A program made the translations under genes and the position numbers. From NCBI GenBank assembly GCA_030267965.1, contig BRYA01000663.1, positions 1-31,040 of the forward strand: DNA of 31,040 nucleotides, in the 5' to 3' direction. A model generated the notes under the pieces. That model ran no database searches and was not told where the DNA came from. It worked only from the letters and a program-made list of their open reading frames with translations. Shown piece by piece: positions 1 through 8,569 of the stretch. This DNA is from Triparma columacea (Eukaryota; Sar; Bolidophyceae; Parmales; Triparmaceae). Every line of letters begins with the position of its first letter. Position 1 is the first letter of the stretch.

Positions 1-1407
1 ATTCTATCATGTCAACCCTGGGGGAGATTAGAACCTAGCTAGGCGCGTCGAAACATCAATGGTGCGACGTGAGCTTGTAAAATCATTATTGAAGTAGGAG
101 GTTGCCACCTTTTCAAACAACGTCGACATTTGAATTCCATCGAGGGACTAACTAAACTATGCATTATCTATCGAAGGCAAAAATTCCCCTGCAATTTAGC
201 TGCAACGGTGATAACGATTTTATGTTTTCATTTTTTCTAAAAATGGTGAAAAATATGGAGAAATCCGGTCTCAGGCTGCTTCATCAAGATTCTTCAGCGA
301 CAAAACTACGTCAACTGAATGTGTGTATTGTGTAGGTACAATCGTATGAAGCCAATCTTGAACCACGTCAAACAGGGTTGCGTCCAATTTGGGGTTTTCA
401 AGGTCCTTCTTTCAACTCGTTGACGAGGGAGGTTATTTGTGAATATCAATATAAATACCCTTTTATTAGGCCGCTTCGACGATACTAGACGACTAATTAT
501 AATAATATCTGCCTATAAACATCTCAAAACAACGCACAAATGTATTTTGGAAAGAATTTACAATGGATTTCACAATTTGGAGGAAGGCCAACTTTAGGGC
601 TTTCGCTTCGCATGGTTTTTGCGCTTCACGGGCTTTTAACAGTAGAATTGGTTATTGTAATGATGAAACTAGCTAGATATTGAATATGGATGGATACAAA
701 TGTAATGTAGCTTAATATTATCCAACTTGAAAACATCACCTTTTGCCACTTTTGCATCTATCAATTGCCAAATATCCTTTCAATACGTAATTAACGAAAA
801 AAGCAAAAGGTGCGTTCGATTTCTATTACAACTAAATCGAACATACATAAGCGTCACGACGTATAAATCACATGGGAGGTCAAAATTCTATTGTCCCAAA
901 AACTGCCCCAAAGTGCCGCCAGCCTTAGTACCCTAACGCAACCCCAACACTATCCCGTACTCCAACTCTATCCCTTACTCGAACCCAATTTCTAACCCAA
1001 ACACAAACCATTATCCCTTACTTGAACCCAACCTCAGCTCCAATCCCAACTCCAACCCCAACTCCATCCCCAACTCCAACCCCAACCCAAACTCCATCCC
1101 CAATTCCAACAGGCTTCCCAATCGGTCCCGATCCCGAGGATACGCCTGCTCTCTCCTCTACACAACCACACTCATCTATCTTTTATTCATCCCCATACAC
1201 ATCAACTACACTTCTATCATACTCATAAACCACTATAACACTTCCACATACTTTTCAAAACTCCATTCACATCTACTACACTTCCATTATACTTACAAAC
1301 CACTTTTAAATCGCCACCCCCACTCCCAAGAGCCCTAACACTTACACGAAATTCACAACAATACTAAATTAAATCAATTTCTCCTACAAATGTTGCTGCC
1401 CTATTAG
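1..1407. other. Gene-free left flank
   Basis: I find no supportable gene here. Positions 1-900 are AT-rich, with only short open frames of no recognisable content. Positions 900-1400 are almost devoid of G on the + strand and become C/A-rich. A small open frame at 1022-1228 is only a translation of the C/A-rich repeat (Pro-Thr dipeptides). The stretch lies downstream of the stop codon of the large minus-strand gene that ends at 1408, so part of 1200-1407 is probably that gene's 3' UTR. Confidence 0.6.
1036..1112 (+). repeat. C/A-rich hexamer tract (ccaact/ccaacc)
   Basis: Imperfect tandem copies of the 6-bp units ccaact, ccaacc and ccatcc run for about 75 bp. A looser version of the same composition extends from about 930 to 1130. 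It is a low-complexity microsatellite-like tract. It resembles a degenerate telomeric repeat only superficially, because the unit is not ccctaa. Confidence 0.7.
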
Positions 1408-4400
1408 TCACTCCCAATCATCATCTGGCACAACACTGCTTACTTTAGCCTTTCCACTTCCTACCCCTCTAGTATCTCCACCATCAGAGCCTCCAATACT
1501 TGCTCTCCTAATACTTGCTCTCAAAGTACCTGCTAAACCACCCTCAGCATCAGCATCAACGCTTGCTCTCCTAACACTCTCTTTTCTTCTAGCATCTCCA
1601 TCTGCTGGAATGAACTCTACAGGTACTTTTGCCTTTGCAACATCATTAAACCACTCTGGCTGCTCCTCTTCCCATTTAGCCCAGTTTAACTTAACCCATT
1701 CCTTAATTTCTCCTTCAATTGAGACCCAATGGTGCCTTGAATTGGTGAAGACTAGAAACTTCATTTTATCATTTTCTCCTTCAAGGAAACATGCCATTGA
1801 CATATCCTTTGACCTCAGTGTACTCCAGAACGTGTTCAAGTACTTGCTCTCAATGTTCCAAAAGAAGACAGCAAAGCATAGGGTAGTCATTGGTATGAAA
1901 GACTTCACAATTGATGATGCAATATCAATAGCCCTCTCATCAACATAAGGTGAAGCTACATGTATTGACACTGGCAGGCTTCCAATTGTCAACAAAAGAC
2001 CAAACAACCAATAAGCCCCACCAACTTCATTAGGATGTCTTAATTGCATGATTGAGGTAAAGTCTGTAACAATCTTTACTAACACTCTGGTAACAATACT
2101 AATCACAATCTCTGCATTACCTCTCGCTGGTATCCAGTACCAAAAGTCTCCCATCATTATCTTCACAAGAATGTAAAGACTGAGGTCCAATCCAATGTAG
2201 AGAAAGGCCCAACTACCTCCAATCGACCCAAGAAGGACTATTGTTGTACACCTTATTAGAAGCATTCCTGCAGTGAACAGCAACATGGACACAAATACTA
2301 CTGTTCTCTTACTTGCTTTTCCTGGAATATACCCATAGAAGTCTGGTGTATCTTCTCTCCGCTGTGGGTCTGTGTCCCAGTCGTAACTTATTGTTGCAGA
2401 GGCAAAGCCTGTTGTAATTGCTGACACTGCAAGTGAGAGCCATGGAGAAGTTCCAATATCTTTGTCACTGGTTGCTATAGCCATAAGTTGGATAATAACC
2501 CCAGGGATTGCCTCAGCAAACATCTCAACCCCTTTCATAAATGACATTTCAAGCATTGGATCAAATGACGTCCCAGCCTCTTGCTTTGCTCCCTTTGCAA
2601 CCCTGTAAGCATCAACCGCAGGCTTAAAGCCGATCAAAATTGGAAACCACTCCCTAAGCACCCTTTTCATCCCCAACGCCTTGTTCTGCAACAAAACGCA
2701 AATCATCTGAAACCCAATTGACGCCACCAAACTTGCCAAAGATGCCTTAAAGTACCCATACTTCTTATCTCTCCAAAACTTATGTGTCACATACACATCA
2801 GTCAGCAAATCAGACATGCTTGTCACAGCACCAACAGTAACTCTTGCCTTCAAGCCTAATTTTGACTTCATGAATAGTTTCATCACAATCTCCTCAAGCA
2901 TGGGCCTTAACCACACTTGTTCATTCATTACTTCTTGCACTTCAGTGAATTGATGAGCCCATTCATCTACTGCATGAGCAGGAGTCAAAGTAGTCAACAT
3001 GACTGCTGTCATTGCACTCCCAATCTCCCACCCCCTGGTTTCCTCCTCACTCTTAACTTCTCCCTCATTTGTCGCTCTCCTTTTAAATTTATTCATAACC
3101 ACAGCAAACAGCATAGTTCTCATGAACCCATGCTGCTCTGTAATCTCTCTCATTGCCCTATTGGCAACCATGAACTCCCTCACTACCTCTACTTTACTGT
3201 CCCCGGCATTCCTTTTCTTCACTCTCTCCATCAGCTGCTCTCCAAACCTCCTCCCATCCTGTTCCCCTGCTTCAATGCTCTTCAGCAGATTATCAAAGTA
3301 GTAAGCAGCATCAGTTGCCGTGCTCAGATGCTTAATTACACTCTTTTTGTTGGCAGCCTTTCCTAAACCCTCCTGTCTAGCCACCATTTCAACATCTGTA
3401 TTCATTTTACCAGCATCTGATATTCTTACAGCTGTAAAATGCCCTTTGTGCTCTACGGTGATTACAAGTGTCTTGTAGTTAACTCTGTGAAGCTTGAGCT
3501 GGGAGTCAACTAGATTTTTAAGGTTCCAGAAGAATGCTGCAACTTCCTTGTGAGATGCTCTCACAGTAATTGAAGTCTTCCCCCATCCCATTCCCTTCTC
3601 TACCTTTATCAATGTATGTCCAGTCAACCCACTATCCACCTCTTGAGCTCCTTCAATCTCGTCAAAGTGACTGTCAATCCCTGGTGCTCCCTCAATTGCA
3701 ATCTCCTCAAACTTTGCAATGATCTGCTGTCTCTTAAAGGTGTCAATCTCTTTGCTCTTTTCAAACTTCTTCCTCAAGTCTGAGACTTGTGCAAGAAACC
3801 TTGGTGCAATCTTGTTCATGATGGAAGAGAAGAAAACACCACCAAGCTCTACCTTTGTTGTAAAAGTCACTGATGTTTGTGGCACATCTCCAACAGTGGG
3901 AAGGGGCTCAAAAACCCATACTGTGTGTGCCTTCCCTAAAATATTTCCAGCCTTCACTGGAAAGTCTACATGAACCTCCTCTGTGTCTTCAATGTTGATG
4001 ACAACTTTGCCGTCATCTTGTTTGATCCAGGTAACTTTACTCCTCCCATCACGAGGATTAAATCCAGGGATGCCAAGATTCCTTGTAGAGATGAAGTAAC
4101 AAGTTTGACCATTGGGGTTTTTGATGTGGTACTCTGTGATCCCTCGCTCCTTTGAAGTTTTGCGGAATTCTCTTGAATCAAAATAAAACTCATGCGCAGC
4201 ACACTCCTCCACACTAGCATCAACTACAGTAGTGGCAAAACCAGTCCCACTGCTTGCCCCATCAACATGAACTAACTTCATCTTGACCCTCTCATCAGGA
4301 CTCTTCAGTTCATCAAAGTTCTCATCCTCCTTGCACTTCTTGTAGAATTCCTTCCCTTTGCTGATTGCTGCCTTCTCCTCATCTGAATAATCTTGAGTCT

Positions 4401-6957
4401 CATTCTTGATGATGTTGGCAAGAGAGGCCAGTGCAGCTTTGTCAACTTCCTCATCTTTCTGGAAGAACTCTAAAATATTTGAAAGGATAGCAAGTGCATT
4501 TGGCAACTTTTTGTTCATGACCTTGACTGGAATTAGCCCGCCTGCATCAAGATATTGCTCTAGTTGGATTTTGCACTGCTTTGTATTGCTGCTGTTTATG
4601 ATGTTTGTGGCTGAGAAAATTGCATTGGAGGTCCCTTTGACTAATTTGCCTAGACTTCCTCCATAGTCAATATTATCTGAAAGTGTCCATGCTGCAACTC
4701 TCGTGCTTCCTTCCTCGTGTCCCAACCAAATTTGTTTGAAGACAAACTCTCTGCTGTCCAGCAAGAAAGGCATCTTCTTAATTGTTGCAAAATGCTTCTC
4801 ATTCATCCTCGCTTCCCTTTGGATGACCTCAAGCCTTGCAGGGTTTCCCTCCTCTCTATCAATTGCCATCCTCTCCCTACTGCAGTACTCAAAGTACCAA
4901 GCAGCTGCTTCCTCTGCTGTACAGTCTGCAGTTGCTACTGCACGTCCCAAAGCTATACTCCGCTCTCCATTCTTCTGCGCCTGGTGCTTCATCTTCATCT
5001 CCACTCCCTCGTAAGGTGACTCAAGAGGCCCCCACCCTTCTTCATCCTCCCCACCAAAGAGCTCCTCCAACTCCTCAAACACCTTCTTTTGGTCCTCCTC
5101 CAACTCAAAACCCTCCCTCATCCTCTCCACCAAGGCCCCCCTGACCTCAGCATCAACTTCCTTCCCGTTCCTCCTAAACTTCTTCTGCAACCTGTTGGCC
5201 TCATCAAGCTGCTGCTTTGCAAGGTATTCAATGGCTTTGTCCATGAGTGTCTTTTGAAGGCCTTGGAAATGCAGATCAACTGTCTGAATACGTGTCACTC
5301 TACAGACATTTGGGGCAATCTCATTCAAGAAGTAGGCACCTGTAGTCTCTGCTAGCACAAATCCTTCCTTACTGAGGTCCTTGAAGCCTCCTCCTGGGTA
5401 CTCTGTCAGTGGCACAAAAGCTAACATGTATGAAGTCTTATCATTCTTGAGTTTAACTTCCTTCCACACATACCAATTCTCAAATAGTCGATTTGTGGCG
5501 GCAGGGACCTTCACGCCAACATGACAGTGCATGCTTCTAGTTCCCTCAAAATCATTCTTGAAAGTCCATGGCAAGTCCCCATTATTTTTTAATTGCTTCG
5601 CAGATAGCGCATATGTGTCAAACAGAAATTGCTCTGCCAATACACCCTTCACTGACTTGTCCACGATGACCCCATAGGCTCCCCACATATACTCCCCCTC
5701 TCTCCACAGGAACTTGTCAATGCCCTCCTTCAGTGTCCCCTTGACTCTCTTCCCCTTCTTGTAGAGTTCCTCCTCCAGCCCTGCAACACTTTCCAGCATC
5801 CTGTCTTCTTCCTCAGTAAGACTTGGCACATTGGGCATGACCTCCTCCACAAAGTGCATCTTCCTCCGCTCGTCAATGAGTGCAGGCTGTCTGAACTCAT
5901 CCATGACATCATTGAGAATTCCCTTCAATGAGGTATAGGCAGACTTGGTGTCGCTTTTCCTGTCACTTTTGAAACTAGGGTGCGCACTCTTTGAGCTCGT
6001 GTTTGTGCTAATACCAACTTCTGATTTCAGCCCTGTTACCCTCTCCTCTGCCTTAAGAGTTCCCACCACGGTGACCGCAGTTTGTCCAAACGCAAAGTCA
6101 GTGAAGCTGAGCTGCCCCTTAATGACACCTCGTTTGACAGTCCTGGTATTTGTTAATGCTAGAATTTCGACAAGCATCGCAGTTGCCTCATCAGAAAGAT
6201 CGTCCTCATCAAGGGGTGCCAACTCCATAATGCTCGTCGATTTGTCAGGAGATACGACTTTGACGTCGAGGAGAAATTCGACAAACTTATTCCCGCTGCT
6301 GTAGTGCTGCCAGTAGACGAGTCTGTGAATGCCTCCTTCCTTTTCGTCACACTCCTTGAGGGTCTTCCTTCGGAACTTGCCGTGCTCACAATCGGTGAGG
6401 AGAAAGTCAATGATCTTGTCGCGCTTGTCGTGGAAGACACCAGCGAGCTCCATAACCTTCTCATCGACACCGGTAGAGTTGTCAATGAGGCCTTCAACGG
6501 CTCCTCTGTCCTCCAGAAGCTTCACAAGTTTGCCTTGCTCGGGTCCAAGAGCTGCGTAATCGATATCAACTTGTCCTTGCGTAGTGGAAGATGCGTGATT
6601 GGGGCTAGAGTCTTCTTCCGTCGAATCGTCGAGGAGGCCCTCCACTGCTCCCCTTGATAAAAGCTTTGATTGAAACAGCTTGCAGGTATTATTGTTGGAG
6701 TCTGTGGGCGGTCTGTTGTTAAACCGAGCAATGTTTTTTGAGTTGGTCTTCAGCAGAATATTATCGTGCTGCTTCGATGCGTTGTCGTCTGGTTGACTAC
6801 CATCACCGGGAGGAGCCTCCAGGTCTGGAGCATCAATCCTGCGGGGAGGCTTCTCCCCCTCCATGCCTTTGGAAGAGGGATCTTCGCGATCGCTTCCCCC
6901 GCCTTGGTCCGTTGACGATCCAATCTCCTCGCTGAGTCCCATGACGCGACGATCCAT
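1408..6957 (-). CDS. Multi-START-like / XK-related-like membrane protein
   Basis: Single-exon 1849-residue protein; the ATG at 6957 is the first in frame. An acidic, disordered N-terminus carries a duplicated RGAVEGL(L/I)D(D/N)ST motif (about residues 102 and 150). Next come several START/SRPBCC-like units. The best pair is at about 649-880 and 890-1065, sharing 'VxMK', then 'DxSxEECAA' and 'SRE(R/F)'. Weaker units lie near 180-330, 415-600 and 1110-1230. From about 1370 to 1720 there are roughly six to eight hydrophobic segments. They include 'SDLLTDVYVTHKFW' and 'EAIPGVIIQL', which recall the XK-related (phospholipid scramblase) family. The tail has two RRAS(V/I) sites (about 1793 and 1815) that look like basophilic-kinase targets. 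Expected role: lipid binding or transfer coupled to a membrane scramblase-like module. The START assignment is moderately sure and the XK one tentative. The gene is divergent from the light-harvesting gene. Confidence 0.8.
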   Translation of the reverse strand: MDRRVMGLSEEIGSSTDQGGGSDREDPSSKGMEGEKPPRRIDAPDLEAPPGDGSQPDDNASKQHDNILLKTNSKNIARFNNRPPTDSNNNTCKLFQSKLLSRGAVEGLLDDSTEEDSSPNHASSTTQGQVDIDYAALGPEQGKLVKLLEDRGAVEGLIDNSTGVDEKVMELAGVFHDKRDKIIDFLLTDCEHGKFRRKTLKECDEKEGGIHRLVYWQHYSSGNKFVEFLLDVKVVSPDKSTSIMELAPLDEDDLSDEATAMLVEILALTNTRTVKRGVIKGQLSFTDFAFGQTAVTVVGTLKAEERVTGLKSEVGISTNTSSKSAHPSFKSDRKSDTKSAYTSLKGILNDVMDEFRQPALIDERRKMHFVEEVMPNVPSLTEEEDRMLESVAGLEEELYKKGKRVKGTLKEGIDKFLWREGEYMWGAYGVIVDKSVKGVLAEQFLFDTYALSAKQLKNNGDLPWTFKNDFEGTRSMHCHVGVKVPAATNRLFENWYVWKEVKLKNDKTSYMLAFVPLTEYPGGGFKDLSKEGFVLAETTGAYFLNEIAPNVCRVTRIQTVDLHFQGLQKTLMDKAIEYLAKQQLDEANRLQKKFRRNGKEVDAEVRGALVERMREGFELEEDQKKVFEELEELFGGEDEEGWGPLESPYEGVEMKMKHQAQKNGERSIALGRAVATADCTAEEAAAWYFEYCSRERMAIDREEGNPARLEVIQREARMNEKHFATIKKMPFLLDSREFVFKQIWLGHEEGSTRVAAWTLSDNIDYGGSLGKLVKGTSNAIFSATNIINSSNTKQCKIQLEQYLDAGGLIPVKVMNKKLPNALAILSNILEFFQKDEEVDKAALASLANIIKNETQDYSDEEKAAISKGKEFYKKCKEDENFDELKSPDERVKMKLVHVDGASSGTGFATTVVDASVEECAAHEFYFDSREFRKTSKERGITEYHIKNPNGQTCYFISTRNLGIPGFNPRDGRSKVTWIKQDDGKVVINIEDTEEVHVDFPVKAGNILGKAHTVWVFEPLPTVGDVPQTSVTFTTKVELGGVFFSSIMNKIAPRFLAQVSDLRKKFEKSKEIDTFKRQQIIAKFEEIAIEGAPGIDSHFDEIEGAQEVDSGLTGHTLIKVEKGMGWGKTSITVRASHKEVAAFFWNLKNLVDSQLKLHRVNYKTLVITVEHKGHFTAVRISDAGKMNTDVEMVARQEGLGKAANKKSVIKHLSTATDAAYYFDNLLKSIEAGEQDGRRFGEQLMERVKKRNAGDSKVEVVREFMVANRAMREITEQHGFMRTMLFAVVMNKFKRRATNEGEVKSEEETRGWEIGSAMTAVMLTTLTPAHAVDEWAHQFTEVQEVMNEQVWLRPMLEEIVMKLFMKSKLGLKARVTVGAVTSMSDLLTDVYVTHKFWRDKKYGYFKASLASLVASIGFQMICVLLQNKALGMKRVLREWFPILIGFKPAVDAYRVAKGAKQEAGTSFDPMLEMSFMKGVEMFAEAIPGVIIQLMAIATSDKDIGTSPWLSLAVSAITTGFASATISYDWDTDPQRREDTPDFYGYIPGKASKRTVVFVSMLLFTAGMLLIRCTTIVLLGSIGGSWAFLYIGLDLSLYILVKIMMGDFWYWIPARGNAEIVISIVTRVLVKIVTDFTSIMQLRHPNEVGGAYWLFGLLLTIGSLPVSIHVASPYVDERAIDIASSIVKSFIPMTTLCFAVFFWNIESKYLNTFWSTLRSKDMSMACFLEGENDKMKFLVFTNSRHHWVSIEGEIKEWVKLNWAKWEEEQPEWFNDVAKAKVPVEFIPADGDARRKESVRRASVDADAEGGLAGTLRASIRRASIGGSDGGDTRGVGSGKAKVSSVVPDDDWE

Positions 6958-7367
6958 GCTGCCTCTGCAGAATTCTCAAACCTAGAGGAAGGATGTTAAG
7001 CGGGGGGGGGGGCAAGATGAGTTAGTTACTCACTTAAATATTGAATGCCACCAGTCCTCCGGGGGAAATAAATCTAAGAAAGACGACAGCGTCATCCAAA
7101 AACACACGACGAGTTTCATGAACCCCCCCTCCTTGGCCTCTTGCCATCTCCATCTCGGGCCACTTTGCAAATCACATCACTCCACACGTAAAAATAGCTT
7201 CTGCGCCGAATAACTCTTGTTCGTTCCCCGTCTCCCTCCTCTTAACTCACTTGTTTGTTGCTTCGTCAGGTTAAAGGTGAGAGATCCGCTTAAGAATTTG
7301 CCAACTGTTCTGTTCTCCAAGCTGTCCGGACCAAGTCGGGAAAAAGCAAGATCCTCAAATTAATATT
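6958..7367. promoter_or_regulatory. Divergent intergenic promoter region
   Basis: This 410-bp gap separates two oppositely oriented start codons (6957 minus, 7368 plus), so both promoters and 5' UTRs must lie here. It contains a poly-G run near 7003-7012 and pyrimidine-rich patches. I see no convincing TATA box or repeated operator. The assignment rests on position only. Confidence 0.5.
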
Positions 7368-8231
7368 ATGAAATTATCCCTCAATAAAGTACTCGTGCTC
7401 CTTGTATGCACCCTCCATACAACAGTTCACGCCTTTCACGTCCCTATCGCCTCTCTAAGTACAACGAGAGGCAAGGCAAGCACAAAATATCACACTGTGC
7501 TGGCGGCTGAACCACCCGAGGACGTCATTTACTCAACCAAAACCGTCGCAACTGACACTGATACAACCAACACAGTCGTTGAAGGTGAATCTCCTGCCAT
7601 TCCTACCTCTGAATTCGCCAATACCGCCCCAATAAATGGTTGGGTCCCTTCCTCGACTTCCCCTTGCTTCGGCCTCCCAGGAGTCGTCGCCCCTACTGGC
7701 TACTTCGACCCCATAGGTTTCTCCCGCTCCGGAATAACCCTCTCCGAGGTGAAGCGTTACCGTGAGGCCGAGGTCCAACACGGCCGCGTCGCCATGCTTG
7801 CCACCGTTGGATATATTATCGGAGAAGGTTTCTCTGGGCCTTTTGGAATGTCAGGGCCTGCGAACGATCAGCTGCAGAATGTCCCGTTGCCTACGTTCGT
7901 TCTTTTGACGTTAGGCATCGCCGCGGCGGAGCTTAACAGGGCTAGGATTGGCTGGGTCGAACCCGATTTGGGGAGTTGGACGAAGACCCTATTCAAACTC
8001 CGTGAGAACTATTACCCCGGCGACATAGGATTTGATCCTTTAGGTCTTAAGCCTACCGACGCGAAGGGCTTCGAGGATATGCAGACGAAGGAGCTGCAGA
8101 ACGGGAGGCTGGCGATGCTAGGGTGGGCTGGCATGTGCAGCCAAGAGCTCGTCAATCACAAGACTATCTTCGAGACTTTCGATTTTTACGAGAAAGTTTA
8201 CTCTGGGGTCAACCCCTATGAGAGTATGTGA
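7368..8231 (+). CDS. Fucoxanthin-chlorophyll a/c-type light-harvesting protein
   Basis: Intronless, 287 residues. It binds chlorophyll and carotenoid in the thylakoid and passes excitation energy to the photosystems. The N-terminus (1-22) is a signal peptide ending 'TTVHA', followed by Phe23. That is the A-F junction of stramenopile bipartite plastid-targeting sequences that cross four membranes. A Ser/Thr-rich transit region follows to about 85. Helix A is about 127-152 with 'REAEVQHGRVAML' (the E and H/R chlorophyll-binding and salt-bridge pair). The middle helix is about 174-193, ending 'AAELNRAR'. Helix C is about 236-262 with 'KELQNGRLAMLGW'. Paired 'GYFDPIGF' and 'GDIGFDPLGL' motifs precede helices A and C, as is usual for the family. 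I cannot place it in an Lhcf, Lhcr or Lhcx subgroup from sequence alone. Confidence 0.96.
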   Translation: MKLSLNKVLVLLVCTLHTTVHAFHVPIASLSTTRGKASTKYHTVLAAEPPEDVIYSTKTVATDTDTTNTVVEGESPAIPTSEFANTAPINGWVPSSTSPCFGLPGVVAPTGYFDPIGFSRSGITLSEVKRYREAEVQHGRVAMLATVGYIIGEGFSGPFGMSGPANDQLQNVPLPTFVLLTLGIAAAELNRARIGWVEPDLGSWTKTLFKLRENYYPGDIGFDPLGLKPTDAKGFEDMQTKELQNGRLAMLGWAGMCSQELVNHKTIFETFDFYEKVYSGVNPYESM

Positions 8232-8569
8232 TGAGAACGTCTAGGAGAGAGTGAACTTTTGTAACTGTTGTGTTTAACGAATTGGAAGCAAGTCTTCTAT
8301 TAATTTTTGTGTTCTTGAAGTACCGTCGCCTCTCAAATGCTCGTCCCATGTTCATCGCCCCACTCTCCATGCCCTCAATCAACACCAGTTTGCTAAGATG
8401 TAAAAATAATATGTCAGAGCTTGGTCTCTACAATTTCACAAAAACGTCACTTCATTTTTCACTCCCCCTCCCCCTCTCCCTCTCGTCCTCCCCCCGTGTG
8501 TCCTTGTGTGTCGTTTGTGTGTGTGTTCATTATGTTTGTGTTCTCAATTCTCTCCTTCTCCTTCCTCTC
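8232..8569. other. Convergent 3' spacer, pyrimidine and GT-rich
   Basis: This 338-bp gap between two stop codons holds the 3' UTRs of the light-harvesting gene and of the Tudor/WW gene on the other strand. Positions 8458-8495 are nearly pure pyrimidine on the + strand, and 8495-8545 are rich in GT and TGTG. I recognise no gene. Confidence 0.5.

Noticed and set aside
900..1130. Possible interstitial telomere repeat
   Set aside because: The units are ccaact/ccaacc/ccatcc, not ccctaa or another known telomere unit, and the tract is short and irregular.
727..1228. Two short plus-strand open frames
   Set aside because: One has no recognisable features; the other is a translation of the C/A-rich repeat. 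No splice partners or domains were found.
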